A stretch of DNA of 64,000 nt. Origin: Heliocidaris tuberculata (lineage: Eukaryota > Echinodermata > Echinoidea > Camarodonta > Echinometridae). The stretch lies in NCBI GenBank assembly GCA_025618425.1, contig CM046847.1, positions 1,348,134-1,412,133 on the forward strand, given 5' to 3'. A model generated the notes under the pieces. It ran no database searches, was not told the DNA's origin, and saw only the letters and a program-made list of their open reading frames with translations. Of this stretch, positions 12,829 to 22,900 are shown one piece after another. How positions within the stretch are numbered: position 1 is the first letter of the stretch; every line of letters starts with the position of its first letter. The position numbers and the translations under genes were made by a program.

Positions 12829-13460
12829 TTTTTATCTTGAGAATAAAGCAAATACCTTACTTGACTGCCTTTACCAAAATAAAGAAGAAAGTTGACAGGA
12901 ATTTGTAAAGCTCTAAAAAAGGGAGTTATTTATATCTGATATCAAATTTACGTCTGAAGAGAGATATCTTGATAAAGGATCATCCAGGTGAGAACTAAAT
13001 TTATACAGAAAGAGGGAGAGAGGGAGAGAGAAGGTGGAGGGCAGCAATGGTAACATCTCTTGCAGTTATTGTGGAAAAAAATTATTCAATATGTCATAGC
13101 ATAAATCGTGTAAATTGGACCTGCAATACTGATATACATGTATAATACCTTTTCCACATGAAATTTAAAGAGAACGATGCCGGAACGATTTTACAGTTAT
13201 TTAACCGTGTTATAGAAACGGTCTAGTCGACTTGACTTGACAAGAAAAGTCTCCGAACAATTTCAGCTTTGTTGCCGAAAAAGCTACTTTTCTAGGTTCA
13301 CTGTTAGCTGCATAGGACTGCCAAGTGAACTAGTCCTTAACAGGTCACAACCACTTACTTTGAATTCCAGGGTAGATCCTCCGCTCTTCAGAGAGACTTG
13401 TGTTCCCTCCACCATGGATCCGTGACATACCACACGCTCCTGCCCAATATAAGTCGCCAT
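1395..13460 (-). CDS. Gene A: PH plus tandem-PDZ adaptor (PLEKHS1-like), complete, 11 exons
   Basis: Joined minus-strand exons 13359-13460, 9524-9756, 8426-8513, 7639-7888, 6790-6947, 5936-6207, 5441-5542, 4870-5017, 3934-4029, 2131-2253 and 1395-1529 give 1707 nt, 568 residues and a TGA stop. Every junction is GT/AG and the frame is kept throughout. The PH domain spans about residues 12-130 and ends in the usual tryptophan helix (KRWFDAF). The Ser/Pro/acidic linker covers about 130-368. PDZ1 (about 369-460) has a GLVFVEI carboxylate-loop-like strand and a GDQLLQVN core. PDZ2 (about 463-550) starts with PWGFD, has WVITE and LALVLQP strands, and is followed by a lysine-rich helical tail. No catalytic motif is visible, so I infer a phosphoinositide-recruited scaffold at the inner membrane. 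The start lies in AAGATGG. The PLEKHS1 resemblance is from memory. Introns are rich in transposons. It is most similar to genes B and C. Confidence 0.85.
1855..2150 (-). repeat. tRNA-like repeats with duplicated exon-10 tail
   Basis: Three tRNA-like segments (about 1855-1917, 1962-2026 and 2064-2124). Read on the minus strand they have an A-box-like TTTAGCAGTGGTC and a B-box-like GGGTTCGAAACC, so they look like tRNA-derived SINE heads. They alternate at about 102-bp spacing with copies of the last codons and donor of gene A exon 10 (copies near 1926-1960 and 2030-2063). Confidence 0.65.
2131..2253 (-). CDS. Gene A exon 10 (PDZ2 core)
   Basis: 123 nt, acceptor GTGAAG after a pyrimidine-rich tract, donor GTAGGC. 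It encodes ITQVYEGAQL through KWVITELDHQPVSI to SKDE. It is 18 nt shorter than the 141-nt exon of genes B and C. Its 3' end is duplicated in the next intron. Confidence 0.8.
2465..2803. mobile_element. hAT-type MITE with poly-G ends
   Basis: The terminal inverted repeats read CCCGGGGGG(n)TACTCA at both ends. The element is flanked by an exact 8-bp direct repeat CTGTGATG (2457-2464 and 2804-2811), the target-site length of hAT elements. The inside carries about four copies of GACCCATGTCTAAGGATTT. There is no transposase. Confidence 0.8.
2958..3534. mobile_element. Fold-back (long inverted repeat) element
   Basis: The left arm beginning AAGGGAGAATGAAACCCTGG returns as CCAGGGTTTCATTCTCCTTT at the right end. 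Long imperfect arms (about 2958-3215 and 3290-3534) surround a short unique centre. It is non-coding and lies in gene A intron 9. Confidence 0.65.
3934..4029 (-). CDS. Gene A exon 9 (PDZ1 end, PDZ2 start)
   Basis: 96 nt, acceptor CTTAG, donor GTAAGA. It encodes the last PDZ1 strand (VKLWLKRLP) and the PWGFDCSKNE opening of the second PDZ-like domain. The length matches gene B exon 9. Confidence 0.85.
4567..4837. mobile_element. hAT-type MITE next to gene A exon 8
   Basis: The ends CAGGGGCGGCG and CGCCGCCCCTG are inverted, with an exact 8-bp target duplication ATAGTATT (4559-4566 and 4838-4845). It is 271 bp and non-coding. It lies about 30 bp inside the intron from the exon 8 donor. Confidence 0.82.
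4870..5017 (-). CDS. Gene A exon 8 (PDZ1 core)
   Basis: 148 nt, acceptor CACAG, donor GTATTC. It encodes IATWKKSLSLHGKF, the GDQLLQVNE core and the alpha-2 helix ending KSSSIDM. It is 148 nt in all three paralogues. Confidence 0.88.
5441..5542 (-). CDS. Gene A exon 7 (PDZ1 N-terminal strands)
   Basis: 102 nt, acceptor GCACAG, donor GTAAGT, phase 2. It encodes LLNREKHRDRVGVELKK and then EGLVFVEI, the PDZ carboxylate-binding-loop region. All three paralogues have an exon of exactly 102 nt here. Confidence 0.85.
5936..6207 (-). CDS. Gene A exon 6 (Pro/Ser/acidic linker)
   Basis: 272 nt, acceptor TGTGTAG. I chose donor AG|GTACTT (phase 2) because it joins in frame to exon 7 and aligns with gene B. 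A closer GTAAGG at 5940-5935 would break the frame. It contains a proline-rich TSPPTSPSRKPQP segment and a DSDDDDSSSD acidic run. Confidence 0.75.
6270..6448. repeat. (AG)n microsatellites
   Basis: Two GA runs (about 6270-6295 and 6413-6448) lie in gene A intron 5, upstream of exon 6. Other GA tracts follow near 6720-6745. Confidence 0.8.
6790..6947 (-). CDS. Gene A exon 5 (linker)
   Basis: 158 nt, acceptor TATATAG, donor GTATGT. It encodes a hydrophilic segment from GRGGNYGVIVDINIDE to DDISPSFN. The paralogues have no close counterpart, so the linker is fast evolving. Confidence 0.7.
7268..7404. repeat. Compound (AC)n/(AT)n microsatellite
   Basis: An interrupted CA run of about 100 bp passes into TA repeats, in gene A intron 4. 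Open frames here are repeat artefacts. Confidence 0.95.
7639..7888 (-). CDS. Gene A exon 4 (linker)
   Basis: 250 nt, acceptor GATCCAG, donor G|GTATGA, phase 1. It is a low-complexity linker that includes an acidic/tyrosine stretch (DEAYEDPYTKR). It corresponds in phase to gene B exon 4 and gene C exon 58216-58468. Confidence 0.75.
8426..8513 (-). CDS. Gene A exon 3 (PH C-terminal helix)
   Basis: 88 nt, acceptor ATCAG, donor GTAAGC. It encodes QKVKRWFDAFRFVAGIL, the closing PH helix with its tryptophan, then an Arg/Ser tail. It aligns without gaps to KQADVWFREF in gene B and TEMLEWVTGF in gene C. Confidence 0.8.
8549..8878. mobile_element. TIR MITE
   Basis: The left end, around CGTATTCTCGAAAGGCGCCTA, is mirrored by TAGGCCATTTTCGAGAATACG at the right. 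An internal palindrome (AAGTTAAGCCAGGCTTAACTT) lies near the right end. It is about 330 bp and non-coding, in gene A intron 2. Confidence 0.65.
9524..9756 (-). CDS. Gene A exon 2 (PH domain core)
   Basis: 233 nt, acceptor CTGCAG, donor AG|GTAAAA, ending in phase 2. It encodes the PH core beginning SRNQGYYALK, with VHRIIMGQ and FYFRPV strands. It has exactly the same length and phase as gene B exon 2. Confidence 0.85.
10380..12000 (+). pseudogene. Degenerate non-LTR retrotransposon (jockey/CR1-like reverse transcriptase)
   Basis: Plus-strand, frame-broken reverse transcriptase. Segments such as KEAAVVPVFKGGENSQPENF, ISGVPQGSVLGPLLF and NDLP are followed, in a shifted frame, by the catalytic YADDTT box (near 11168). 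The C-terminal LINE segment continues to about 12000. Several stops and frameshifts make it inactive. It sits antisense in gene A intron 1. The clade is tentative. Confidence 0.8.
12596..12667. mobile_element. Short TTAA-flanked inverted-repeat element
   Basis: TTAA at 12592-12595 and 12668-12671 flanks a 72-bp segment beginning CCCATTG and ending CAACGGG. It may be a minimal piggyBac-type MITE. Confidence 0.35.
12782..12828. repeat. (AAT)n microsatellite
   Basis: About 15 perfect TAA repeats in gene A intron 1. Confidence 0.95.
13359..13460 (-). CDS. Gene A exon 1 (start codon, first PH strands)
   Basis: 34 codons from ATG (13460-13458) to AAA, followed by donor GTAAGT. It encodes MATYIGQERVVCHGSM and a GGSTLEF end that matches the GGYTLDF end of gene B exon 1. 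Phase 0 at the 3' end. Confidence 0.8.
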
Positions 13461-13620
13461 CTTGGTTACCCCACTTTCACCACTAGTTTGCCTCCTCGTG
13501 AAAAAATCTCACCTCTCTCAAATGGTTGAACTAAATCAAAGACAGAGAATAACCAGTATGAAATGAGACAAAAAAAAAATAAAAAAAATAAATAAATAAA
13601 TAAATAAATAAACAAATAAT

Positions 13621-13624
<4 letters not shown>

Positions 13625-13683
<59 letters not shown>

Positions 13684-13685
13684 TA
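13625..13685. repeat. (TA)n microsatellite
   Basis: About 27 TA units just upstream of the gene A start codon, followed by poly-G and (GA)n tracts (13738-13806) and (AAT)n-type repeats (13859-13945). Confidence 0.95.
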
Positions 13686-13894
13686 TACATGCATGTAAAG
13701 AAACAAACAGGAAAAGGAGGAGTAAAGGTTAAAAAAAGGGGGGGGGGGGAATGTAGGAAATAGAGGGATAAAGAGAGAAAGAGAGAGAGAGAGAGGGGGG
13801 GGGGGGGTGAGCGAATGTATTTCCCGTCGGTGAGAACTTCACTTAGTCTAGCAGACTATAATGATAATGATAAATGATAATGATGATAATAATA

Positions 13895-13943
<49 letters not shown>

Positions 13944-14585
13944 TAATAATATCTCTTGTTTACCAAGGGTAGCTTCATCATTATTACATACTGTTCTCCC
14001 TGACTAATGAAGATTATAGGACCATGAATTACAAAAATTATCTTACTGAAATACATGCATATCTTATTAAAAACAAAATAAAACACCCAACACGTAAAAA
14101 TCGTACATTGAAGCCTTGCCTACAATAGGGCAATTCTCTGCAGATATATGAAGTCTGCACATTTTTTTTTTTCAATTGATAAAGAAGCACATATAATCTT
14201 GTTTTCATTGGTTACATGTTATCAGTTGTAAATTAAAGATCAATTCATTCTTACCTCACGGGAAAGATTTTCAACAATATCTTAACGATGGATCTCTCTC
14301 TTTGATAAGCTTTTTTTTTTTTCAATGATCATTATTTTGATTTCACTCAGTAATAATACGTGAATTATGAATCAACATTTCATTCAATGTGTATAACAAA
14401 TAAAGCACATTATCATGTAAAATCTTCTTTAAATGAATAAATGAAATTAAAAACTGTAAAGAAAGCATCAAATGAAATTTTTTCATAAATCCCCCCCCCC
14501 CCATTAACAAGGGAAACAATATATATCATTAGAAAATAGTACCCCATTAAACATACTCCCACACACCCTCATCAACACACCTAAG

Positions 14586-14591
14586 CTCGCG

Positions 14592-14624
<33 letters not shown>

Positions 14625-14642
14625 CCACACACCCACACACAG
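14586..14642. repeat. (GC)n/(AC)n microsatellite
   Basis: A CG run passes into CA repeats, intergenic upstream of gene A. Confidence 0.9.
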
Positions 14643-14869
14643 AGAGCCACATACACATTATTGTCGACCATAGCGGTAGGGGTATCTCTCACATTCCTAG
14701 AATGCCAACAAAAATGACTGAGTATTTCCTTCCCCCCAAAATCGAGAAATGATTGTACCTGGAATTGTTTCTGTTTCTGTTATGAGAAAAACTATTGAAA
14801 GTAATGGAAAAAAAACTTTGGAGGGAAAAACGAATTCAAAATAAATGTTCCTTTTTTTAATTTTAGGGA

Positions 14870-16990
14870 TAATGAGTTTTACAAGAAATTGAAGTGCAAG
14901 TGAATTATATGCAACATAATGATATTTTGCAGTTAACTTCCTTTTTCTCTCAAGCTTACCTTCTCTGCTAAAAAGCAAACTTTACTTTGAAATATACATT
15001 GTAGGTCAACTATTTAAGGTTAAAACAATTTCAAAATCCTGTATTTCCTTTACCGACCAGTAAGTCTATCGTCATCATTTTAAAATCTTCTTCCAACATG
15101 ATAATACATGTAATTATTTAAAGCCACAACGTTTATGCTATGGGAAAATCTGTCAAGATTGATGAAAGAAACGCTAAAAAAAAAAAACGAAATCAGTTCC
15201 TCTTTTCATTTAGGGAACAATGAGTTTACCAAGAAAGTGTAAAATTAATTAAAGTCCGAATTAAATGCAACATAAGTCAATTGTGCGGTTTCCTATCTAT
15301 CTAAAGCTAAGCTTCTTTGCAAAAGCAATCTTGGCTTAAAATATGTCTTATATATGTCGTATATATATCCCCTGAATTGAACATTTTTCTCTGGGACAAG
15401 ATTAAGCACAACTTTAAAGATTAAGCGTGACTGTAAGCTGTGTTTATTATAAATTATATCATTACCAAGGGGACAATAATATTTGGGAAGCAATTTTTGG
15501 AAGTTTACATGAAAAGAAATTTAAAAAGGGATGAAAAGCATAAAGAGAAGGAAGCTTAAGGTAAGAAAATATAGCAGTGAAGAAAACCCATTCTCAAAAA
15601 TGATGTATGAATCGATTTTGATTGTGGTTTAGGTGTCAAAAAAAGAACGGATTATATACTGCCGTATATATAGTGCACTTTAATTATAGTTCAGGGAAAC
15701 GGTCTTTGAATGAGAAATCTGATGATTGAAGAACCATCTTTTGATTCCTTGAAAATATACGATAATGTTCTTGTTCGACGGAAAAGCCACATTAATTTTA
15801 TGAACATGTTGAAGGGAAATGTGGCTTGATTAACTTCTTTCGTATTCAATAATGTCTTTCACAACTATTTACGGTAAAAAAAAAAAAAAATAAATGAATA
15901 AAAAAAAAAAAAAATCGGTATTTCCTTCACCTACCAGTAAGTCTATCATCATCAATTTTAAAATCTCCTTCCAACATGATAACACATGTAATTGTTTAAA
16001 GCCACAACGTTTATGCTATGGGAAAATCGGTCAAGATTGATAAAAGAAACGTTTAAAAAAAAACGAAATAGGTTCCTCTTTTCATTTAAGGAACAATGAG
16101 TTTACCAAGAAAGTGTAAAATGAATTAAAGCCAGAATTATATGCGGTTTCCCATTTATCTAAAGCTAAGCTTCTTTGTAAAAGCAATCTTGGCTTAAAAT
16201 ATTTATAACTATACTAATTTTGTTCACATGAAATGAACCTCTTTGAAGAATCACTTGGAGAAGTTGGAGATTTGTTACCAACGTTATTATCGCCGTTTAA
16301 CAATAATGAATTGAGGTGACAAGGCATTTGTTCCGGGTATTATATGGAAAAAAAAATATATGGGTTAGAGTTCCTATTGGGTTTCAGGTTAGGTGTAGGG
16401 TTATGGTTAAGGTTAAGCATAATGTTTGGTCCAGGGTTGAAATAAGCAATTGGGTAGGAAATTGACAACGGAGCAGTTGTCTCTGGAGCATAAATTATGT
16501 CATATATATAACCCGCATTCAACATTTTTTTTTTATGGACAAAATTAAGCACAAATTTAAGATTAAGCATCACTGTAAGCTGTGTTTATTATAAATCATT
16601 ACCAAGGGGACAACAATATTTAGCAAGCAATTCGTTTAGGAATTATATATGAAAAGAAATAAAAAAAAGTGATGGAAAGCATACTGAGAAGGAAGATTTA
16701 GGTTAGAAAATATAGCAATGCAGAAAACCCATTCTTAAGAATGATGTATGAATTGATTTTGACTTTGGTTTTAGGTGTCTCAAAGGAACGTATTATATAC
16801 TGCCGAGTGTAATGTGTATTTTAATTAGTTTAGCAAAACTTTATTTTATTAATAGATAGCAATGAGTGAAGAATCATCATTTGATTAGTTAAAAATATAC
16901 GATAATATTTTTTGTGTATTGAAAAGCCAAACTAATTTAATGGTGATGAATATGGTTTTATTAACTTTTTTTCAACTCATCAATGGCTTT
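14870..16990. repeat. Degenerate tandem duplication (about 0.9-1.1 kb unit)
   Basis: The unit at about 15050-15880 is repeated at about 15930-16990: shared blocks AAGCCACAACGTTTATGCTA, AAGCTAAGCTTCTTTG and AGAAAACCCATTCTnA recur in the same order. A partial third copy lies at about 14870-14990. No coding sequence is seen. Confidence 0.7.
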
Positions 16991-17739
16991 CACAATGATT
17001 TATAAATATCAATACAGCAGCCGTAAGATCACTGACTTGAATTCTTTGAAGTATTACGACCGAAAAAATACATTTGCCATAATGTACTTGTTTTTAAAGT
17101 TCTCAGCAATAGTCACTGCCAATCAGACCAGATCATTAACAGACAATTTCGCATTTCATTTCTATATCATTGTTGAAACTACTTAATTCGCGAATGATTT
17201 TGAATTCTACAGTCCAAAGTCCAGTAAAATTATTACATTATGAAGCAAAATAAATGTATAAATTCAACTACACTATCTCGCCATATCCAAGAACAATATA
17301 CCCAACCTGATATCCAAGAAAGAGATTCGAGATAACATGAATTAAAAAATGTATTTTTGGAAGATGCAGTGAAAAGACTCTTATTTTGTATAGATATGCT
17401 GTTTTGTTAAAATATTCTGCGTTATTTCATTTTCTCACCTTCATTAAAGGACAGTTACCTGTATTTTCAAGACGTGATGCTTTCATGATAACGTCGCTCA
17501 TGGTAATGGTACAAAATGCTTTTGATAACTCATGCAACACAGATGGAAGCTTATTGGTTTCTTATATTTATATATCGCTTGTTCTTATCATTCTTTAAAA
17601 ATCAACATTTAAACTATACTCCATTGAATTATGCTGTAAAAAGCCAGAAAGCCACCCCCACACACACACACACACACTAACACCATCCCTCTAAAATCAA
17701 AATAATTATATATATATAAAAAAAATTAAATCAAAACAA

Positions 17740-19870
17740 GACAAAAACTCTCTGGTTGGGGATAAATACTCCAACAGATAATATTGGAAGTATGCTATGG
17801 GAAGAGGTGTACATTAAATCATTGGGTATTTATTTCTGTAAAAATAAAGGGATGAGACTTGATATGAATTGGTCCAAAGAGAAAATGTTTAAAATAAAAC
17901 AAATGTTAAACTTATGGAAACAGAGGAATCTCACATTGAAAGGGAAAATAATAATTCTAAAATCTTTGATAATGTCCAAAATTATTTATACTGCACAAGT
18001 TTTGTCGTGTCCAAAAGAAATAATTAAGGATTTTGATAAAAATATTCTTTGACTTCCTTTGGAGAGGTAGACCTGCTAAGGTTAAAAGGTCAAATGTAGT
18101 AAATAAAATACAACATGGGGGTTTCAATATGTTAGATATTCAAACGAAGATTGCGTCGTTAAACATGAATTGGTTTTGTAAATATTTAAGTAATGATTTT
18201 AATGCAAGTTGCAACTGTATGTTTGACTATTGGTTTGGAAAACTTGGTGGTATAAAGGTTATCATGAATTGTAAATATAATATAAAAGATACGAGTTTTC
18301 TGAAAAATAAGATTCCTGATTTCTAATAACATTATTGTGACATTTTTCTCGTCAAAAGACTACTCCTATTTAAGGAACCCTCGAGCTGAAACTTTTAATA
18401 ATTTTCGAAAAGAAATGATTTGGCTGAATAAAGATGTAGTGTATAAAGGAAACATGCTATTCTATAGGAATTGGATGAACTCTGACATATTATTTGTAGG
18501 AGATTTAATGGATGGTAAAGGATTTCTACCAGTTAATGAGTTAGAGCTGAAGATATTATTTAAAGATGGAAGGTGGTTCAGTCAATATGCACGTATTCGA
18601 AGGGCAATTCAATCACTCAGAAACATTTTGTTAGATACAGATGGGAATATAGAATACAAAAAGTATTTTAAATCCAAAGCTTTTATATATAACGATATAG
18701 TATTGGTTGATGTGACAATTCCAGTAAGACAGTTATGAGTGAAAAGAATATATTATGAGTTAATCAAAACAAAAACTGAAGAGTCTAAAGCTGAGGAATT
18801 TTGGCGTAATACTTTAGGAGTCGAATTTACACCTGCATGGTCAGATTTTTGGCATTTTAAGTTAAAAGGTATAAGGGACAATTTGTTAATCGATTTTAAT
18901 TTTAAATTCATGTACAATATTTTTGCGATACCAACTAATTTGTTTAAATGGAAGGTTAACGACAATGATCTATGTTATACCCGTAAATATACAGGTGACT
19001 GTATGCACATGTTTTTTCTTTGTAAATAAGTTACTATGTTTTGGAAAGAAGTTGAAAAGAATATACAAAATTATTATTTGTATGAAGGGTTTTCAGTCGA
19101 CCAGAAAAATTGGCGTATCTCATGGTTTGCGCAAAAGTTCCCGGATGACCGTGCAATTTTAAAACAATATCTCATGGTTTGTGTAAAAGTACCCGGATGA
19201 CCGTGCAATATATCTCCATATCTCATGGTTTGGGGTGCGCGTGACGCGTAAAAAAGTGAATACGCGCTTAAATACGCAAAGGTTAAGACAATGGATGCAT
19301 GCGCGCAGCTCTTGCAAAATGCTTGGGTAAGGACAAAAATTGTTTTCTACCTGTTTTTTATGTCGAAGTCAATACAAAAACATAAGGACATGTAATGGTG
19401 AAAATTGAGGAACTAGGTATCATACAATTAATAATAATAATATTGAATGGCTTTTCTTTCGTGGGACACAAGGATATATCGTACTCGCTTTGAAAATATT
19501 TCACTCGTCGTGCCGACTCGTGAAATATGCTCATAGCTCGTGCGATATATCCTTGTATCCCACTCAAGGCCATTCAATATTATATAAATACTTCATGTCT
19601 AGTTTTCAGTTTAAGCCGATTCATGTATTGTATGGTAACGAATTTGGGTCAAAGAAGAAAAAGGATGTTGATATAATTTTGAATTATGCACTTTTTGCTA
19701 TTTACAAAGGTTTTGTCGAAAAGATGTTGAAAAGGAAAATAACAAAAAAGAGGCTTTTGAATAGTTTGCATTATTTGATGATTTGCCGTCTAGAAATAGA
19801 AAAGAATTTAACCAGAAAACAGAATATAATTATAGAAAAATGGAAACAAATGACTGGAATGTAAAAAAAA
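17740..19870 (+). pseudogene. Degenerate LINE (L1/Tx1-like) ORF2 C-terminal part
   Basis: Plus-strand fragments in several frames match the post-catalytic region of L1/Tx1-type ORF2: WKQRNLTLKGKIIILKSLI, then FLWRGRPAKVKR with GGFNMLDI, and a late segment ending DCMHMFFLCK. The C-terminal part resumes at about 19590-19860 after an insertion at 19439-19581. Frameshifts make it inactive. The end KWKQMTGM is repeated as a 29-bp tandem at 19840-19930. Confidence 0.75.
19439..19581. mobile_element. Small palindromic MITE inserted in the LINE
   Basis: AATATTGAATGGC at the left is mirrored by GCCATTCAATATT at the right. The inside is also near-palindromic (ACAAGGATATATCG in both arms). It is about 143 bp and interrupts the LINE remnant. 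Confidence 0.7.
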
Positions 19871-19939
19871 TATGGAAACAAATGACTGGAATGTAAAAAA
19901 ATGGAAACAAATGACTGGAATGTAAAAATAAATGAGAAT

Positions 19940-22900
19940 GTAAAAAAAAAAATGGAAATGTAAAAAAAATGAAGAAAAAAAATGTATGTATACTATATGA
20001 AGAAGCAGAGAAATAAAGAAGAACAGAAATGGTTATTTTCCAAGGAAAAAAAAAAATCATACACTTTTTTTTTATCAAGCCGCTTTCTCACATATTCTCT
20101 CATTAAAAATTTACTGACAGTGATACGTGTGTACCTCAAAGAGATTGAAAATCGTATCAGATCACAAAAGATTTTGTTATTCGTTTGCACACTCTACTCC
20201 CTCAGTCATTGCATTATGAAGAGTTTCATTTAAAAAGGGTCTAAAAAATTTTGCGTTTTCGAGTATATTAAAGTTCTTTTAATTTACCATGTTTCCTTGT
20301 CCTTTTGGTATACATGTTGTGGCTATTTCCTTCGATCATTTCAGTCGCGTTTAAAAAATTCTCGCAATAAATTTCAACTTGTAAGGAATTTTTATAATTT
20401 TAATTTTTGTGGATTTAGTGCCTTTTTGAATGAAACTCTAGTCGATCGTCTTCTGTGCGTGTTACCATGATAACATTAAGACGAAACACATTAATATTGC
20501 TAGCAGAGTAAAATTTTCATAATTTTAGAATGTTTTCTGTTAATACCAGACACAAAAACTATTTTACTTTTTTTTTTCTATTTTTTTTCCAAAATGATAT
20601 TTTCGGAAATTTAATTCCTCTCCAAAAGGCGCTAAATCAAAAAATGTTAGTAATTTTCTTTTAATTTGTTAGAATTAATCAACGTTTTGTACTGATGATC
20701 TGATAGGGTATATCTGCACCATATTTGCAAAAATCTTAATACATAGCTCAAGGGAACACGATATGAATGAACGAATTTGCAATCACCATAGTGGATTTAG
20801 TGCCTTTGGAAGCAAACAGATTTGGAGTTTGTGCCTTCTGGAATGAAACGTATATTTGGAGCCTTTTTTTACTTAATATTTTTTGTTTGAAAAGAAATAG
20901 CGCATTAAAAATCAAGTTTGGTCAAAAATGGATTTAGTCCCTTCTGGAACTAAGCTCTTCATAATATAACTGAATTAATAGTTTTGGAATGCATTAACTT
21001 GAATTGAATTGAACTAGTTTATTTTAAAAGAAAAACAACAACAAACACAAAACATGCAGCTCGAAAGATGTAGCTGTTGAATTTGCAAAATTGCTTTAGG
21101 TGAATTTTACGGAAACTTCTTATGAAATACCCCTATTCTTGGCATTCCAAGGAGGTTTCTATTTGAAAAAAAAAAGTATTTTAAGACATAGCGTATCAAC
21201 TCACGGGTCCTGTACACACTAAACATCCTTATTTTTATTTGTTTCATGGACTTTGAGCAGTATAAAAACATCACAATTAGCCAATTAAGCATTGGGGTGG
21301 CGGAGGACATGAAAACGTACCCTCTTTAATATTCATTATTGCATTATTCCTTCATATTTCATGATTAAATCTTGGATTAAAGTGCGACAAAATTATACTA
21401 GCATAAAACAACAACAACAAGAAAATTGAAATAATACGAATCATCCCTTTCTTTTTTAGTAAGATAAAAAAACAGATTTTTCTTTCCAACAATTTGTGAT
21501 TTTATGTAACTAATTCAAAATTTAAGACTGTGTATAAACAGGGAAGGAAGGGAAACTTAGGCTTTTTAAAAATTTACAACTAGATTAATACTACCCTTTA
21601 AAATGTGAACACTAGAATGAAAATTACGAAATAAAGAGAGCGTTTATAAATGTCATGGTCAGGTTTCGAAGTGATTATTTTTGATTGATTAGTTTCAAGT
21701 GGAGTTAAAAACAGAACCTGTTATTAAAAGTGAAGTGCTTAATGACAATGATCTACAGACTACTGAGAAAAATTTCTCTATTAAGTATCTCAGGGATTGA
21801 AAGTATTTGTTTAACTCAACACACACACACACATATATATATAAATGCTGTATGTGTTCTCATTCTTATTAACACTTTTCCAACATTTGATATCGTTATT
21901 GTTTATTTAAAATAGGTCCCAAGAATCCAGTAACGTACAAAATTCTAATATAATTTTTTTTTTTCATTTGTCATTCAAATTGGTCGATGGTCAATTAATT
22001 TCAACATTTTGTCCATTGATTTTGCCAGAATTGATTTAAATTTGGCTTACCTGATGATCCTCTGCAGAATATAAGATGTTCATTATAGAATGTTGAAAAA
22101 GAACATGTATATATATATATATATATATATATATGATATAATTCCTCTTCGCGCAAGCAATTTCTAGAATTTTCCATTCAAAACTGTAGGACTCGTTAAA
22201 TACTTAAATTAATATTGTGACCAACTTTTCATATGATGAAATGATTGTTCTTTCCTTATTTATCTATGATCCTTTTTTAATGCATAATATAAAAAAGTAA
22301 ATGCAAGCATTCAGTTTGCCTATGTACAGGTTTAAAAACCGTGATCCTTTCTTAGAGCTGTTGACAAAACGTATTGCAAGATGTAAAAAAAAAATGAAGG
22401 GAAAACCCACTTAAATGACGGAATGACTTTACTCGATGGTTTAGTTTATAAAACACAACTTATGAGGTATGGATATAAAGACTAATAACAGTGTAACAGG
22501 CATTGTCCCTTTATAAAACACAACTTATGAAGTATGGACATGAATATTTGATGCAAAATTGTACATAATTAACAAACAAAAAACAAGCATGCATGTAAAC
22601 ATACAAACAAACAAACAAACAAAAATATAAAGAATCAGACAGACAGATTTCTTAAAATAATGGGGAAAAAGTCATGTCACAAATTTTTATATTGTATTGG
22701 CAATCATGACAAGATCTGTAAAAACGATAACGATATAATGAATGCATGACTATTATGCTTATTTCAAAATCATTCGATTGTACATAATTATGGCACAGAC
22801 ACTAAACCAGGCATAGTCAAGTGAGGTAGAGTCACCTTTAGGCCACTATTCTACAAAAATTCTAACTCGACTCTGGTTCTAAAGTCAAGTTTTACAAAGT

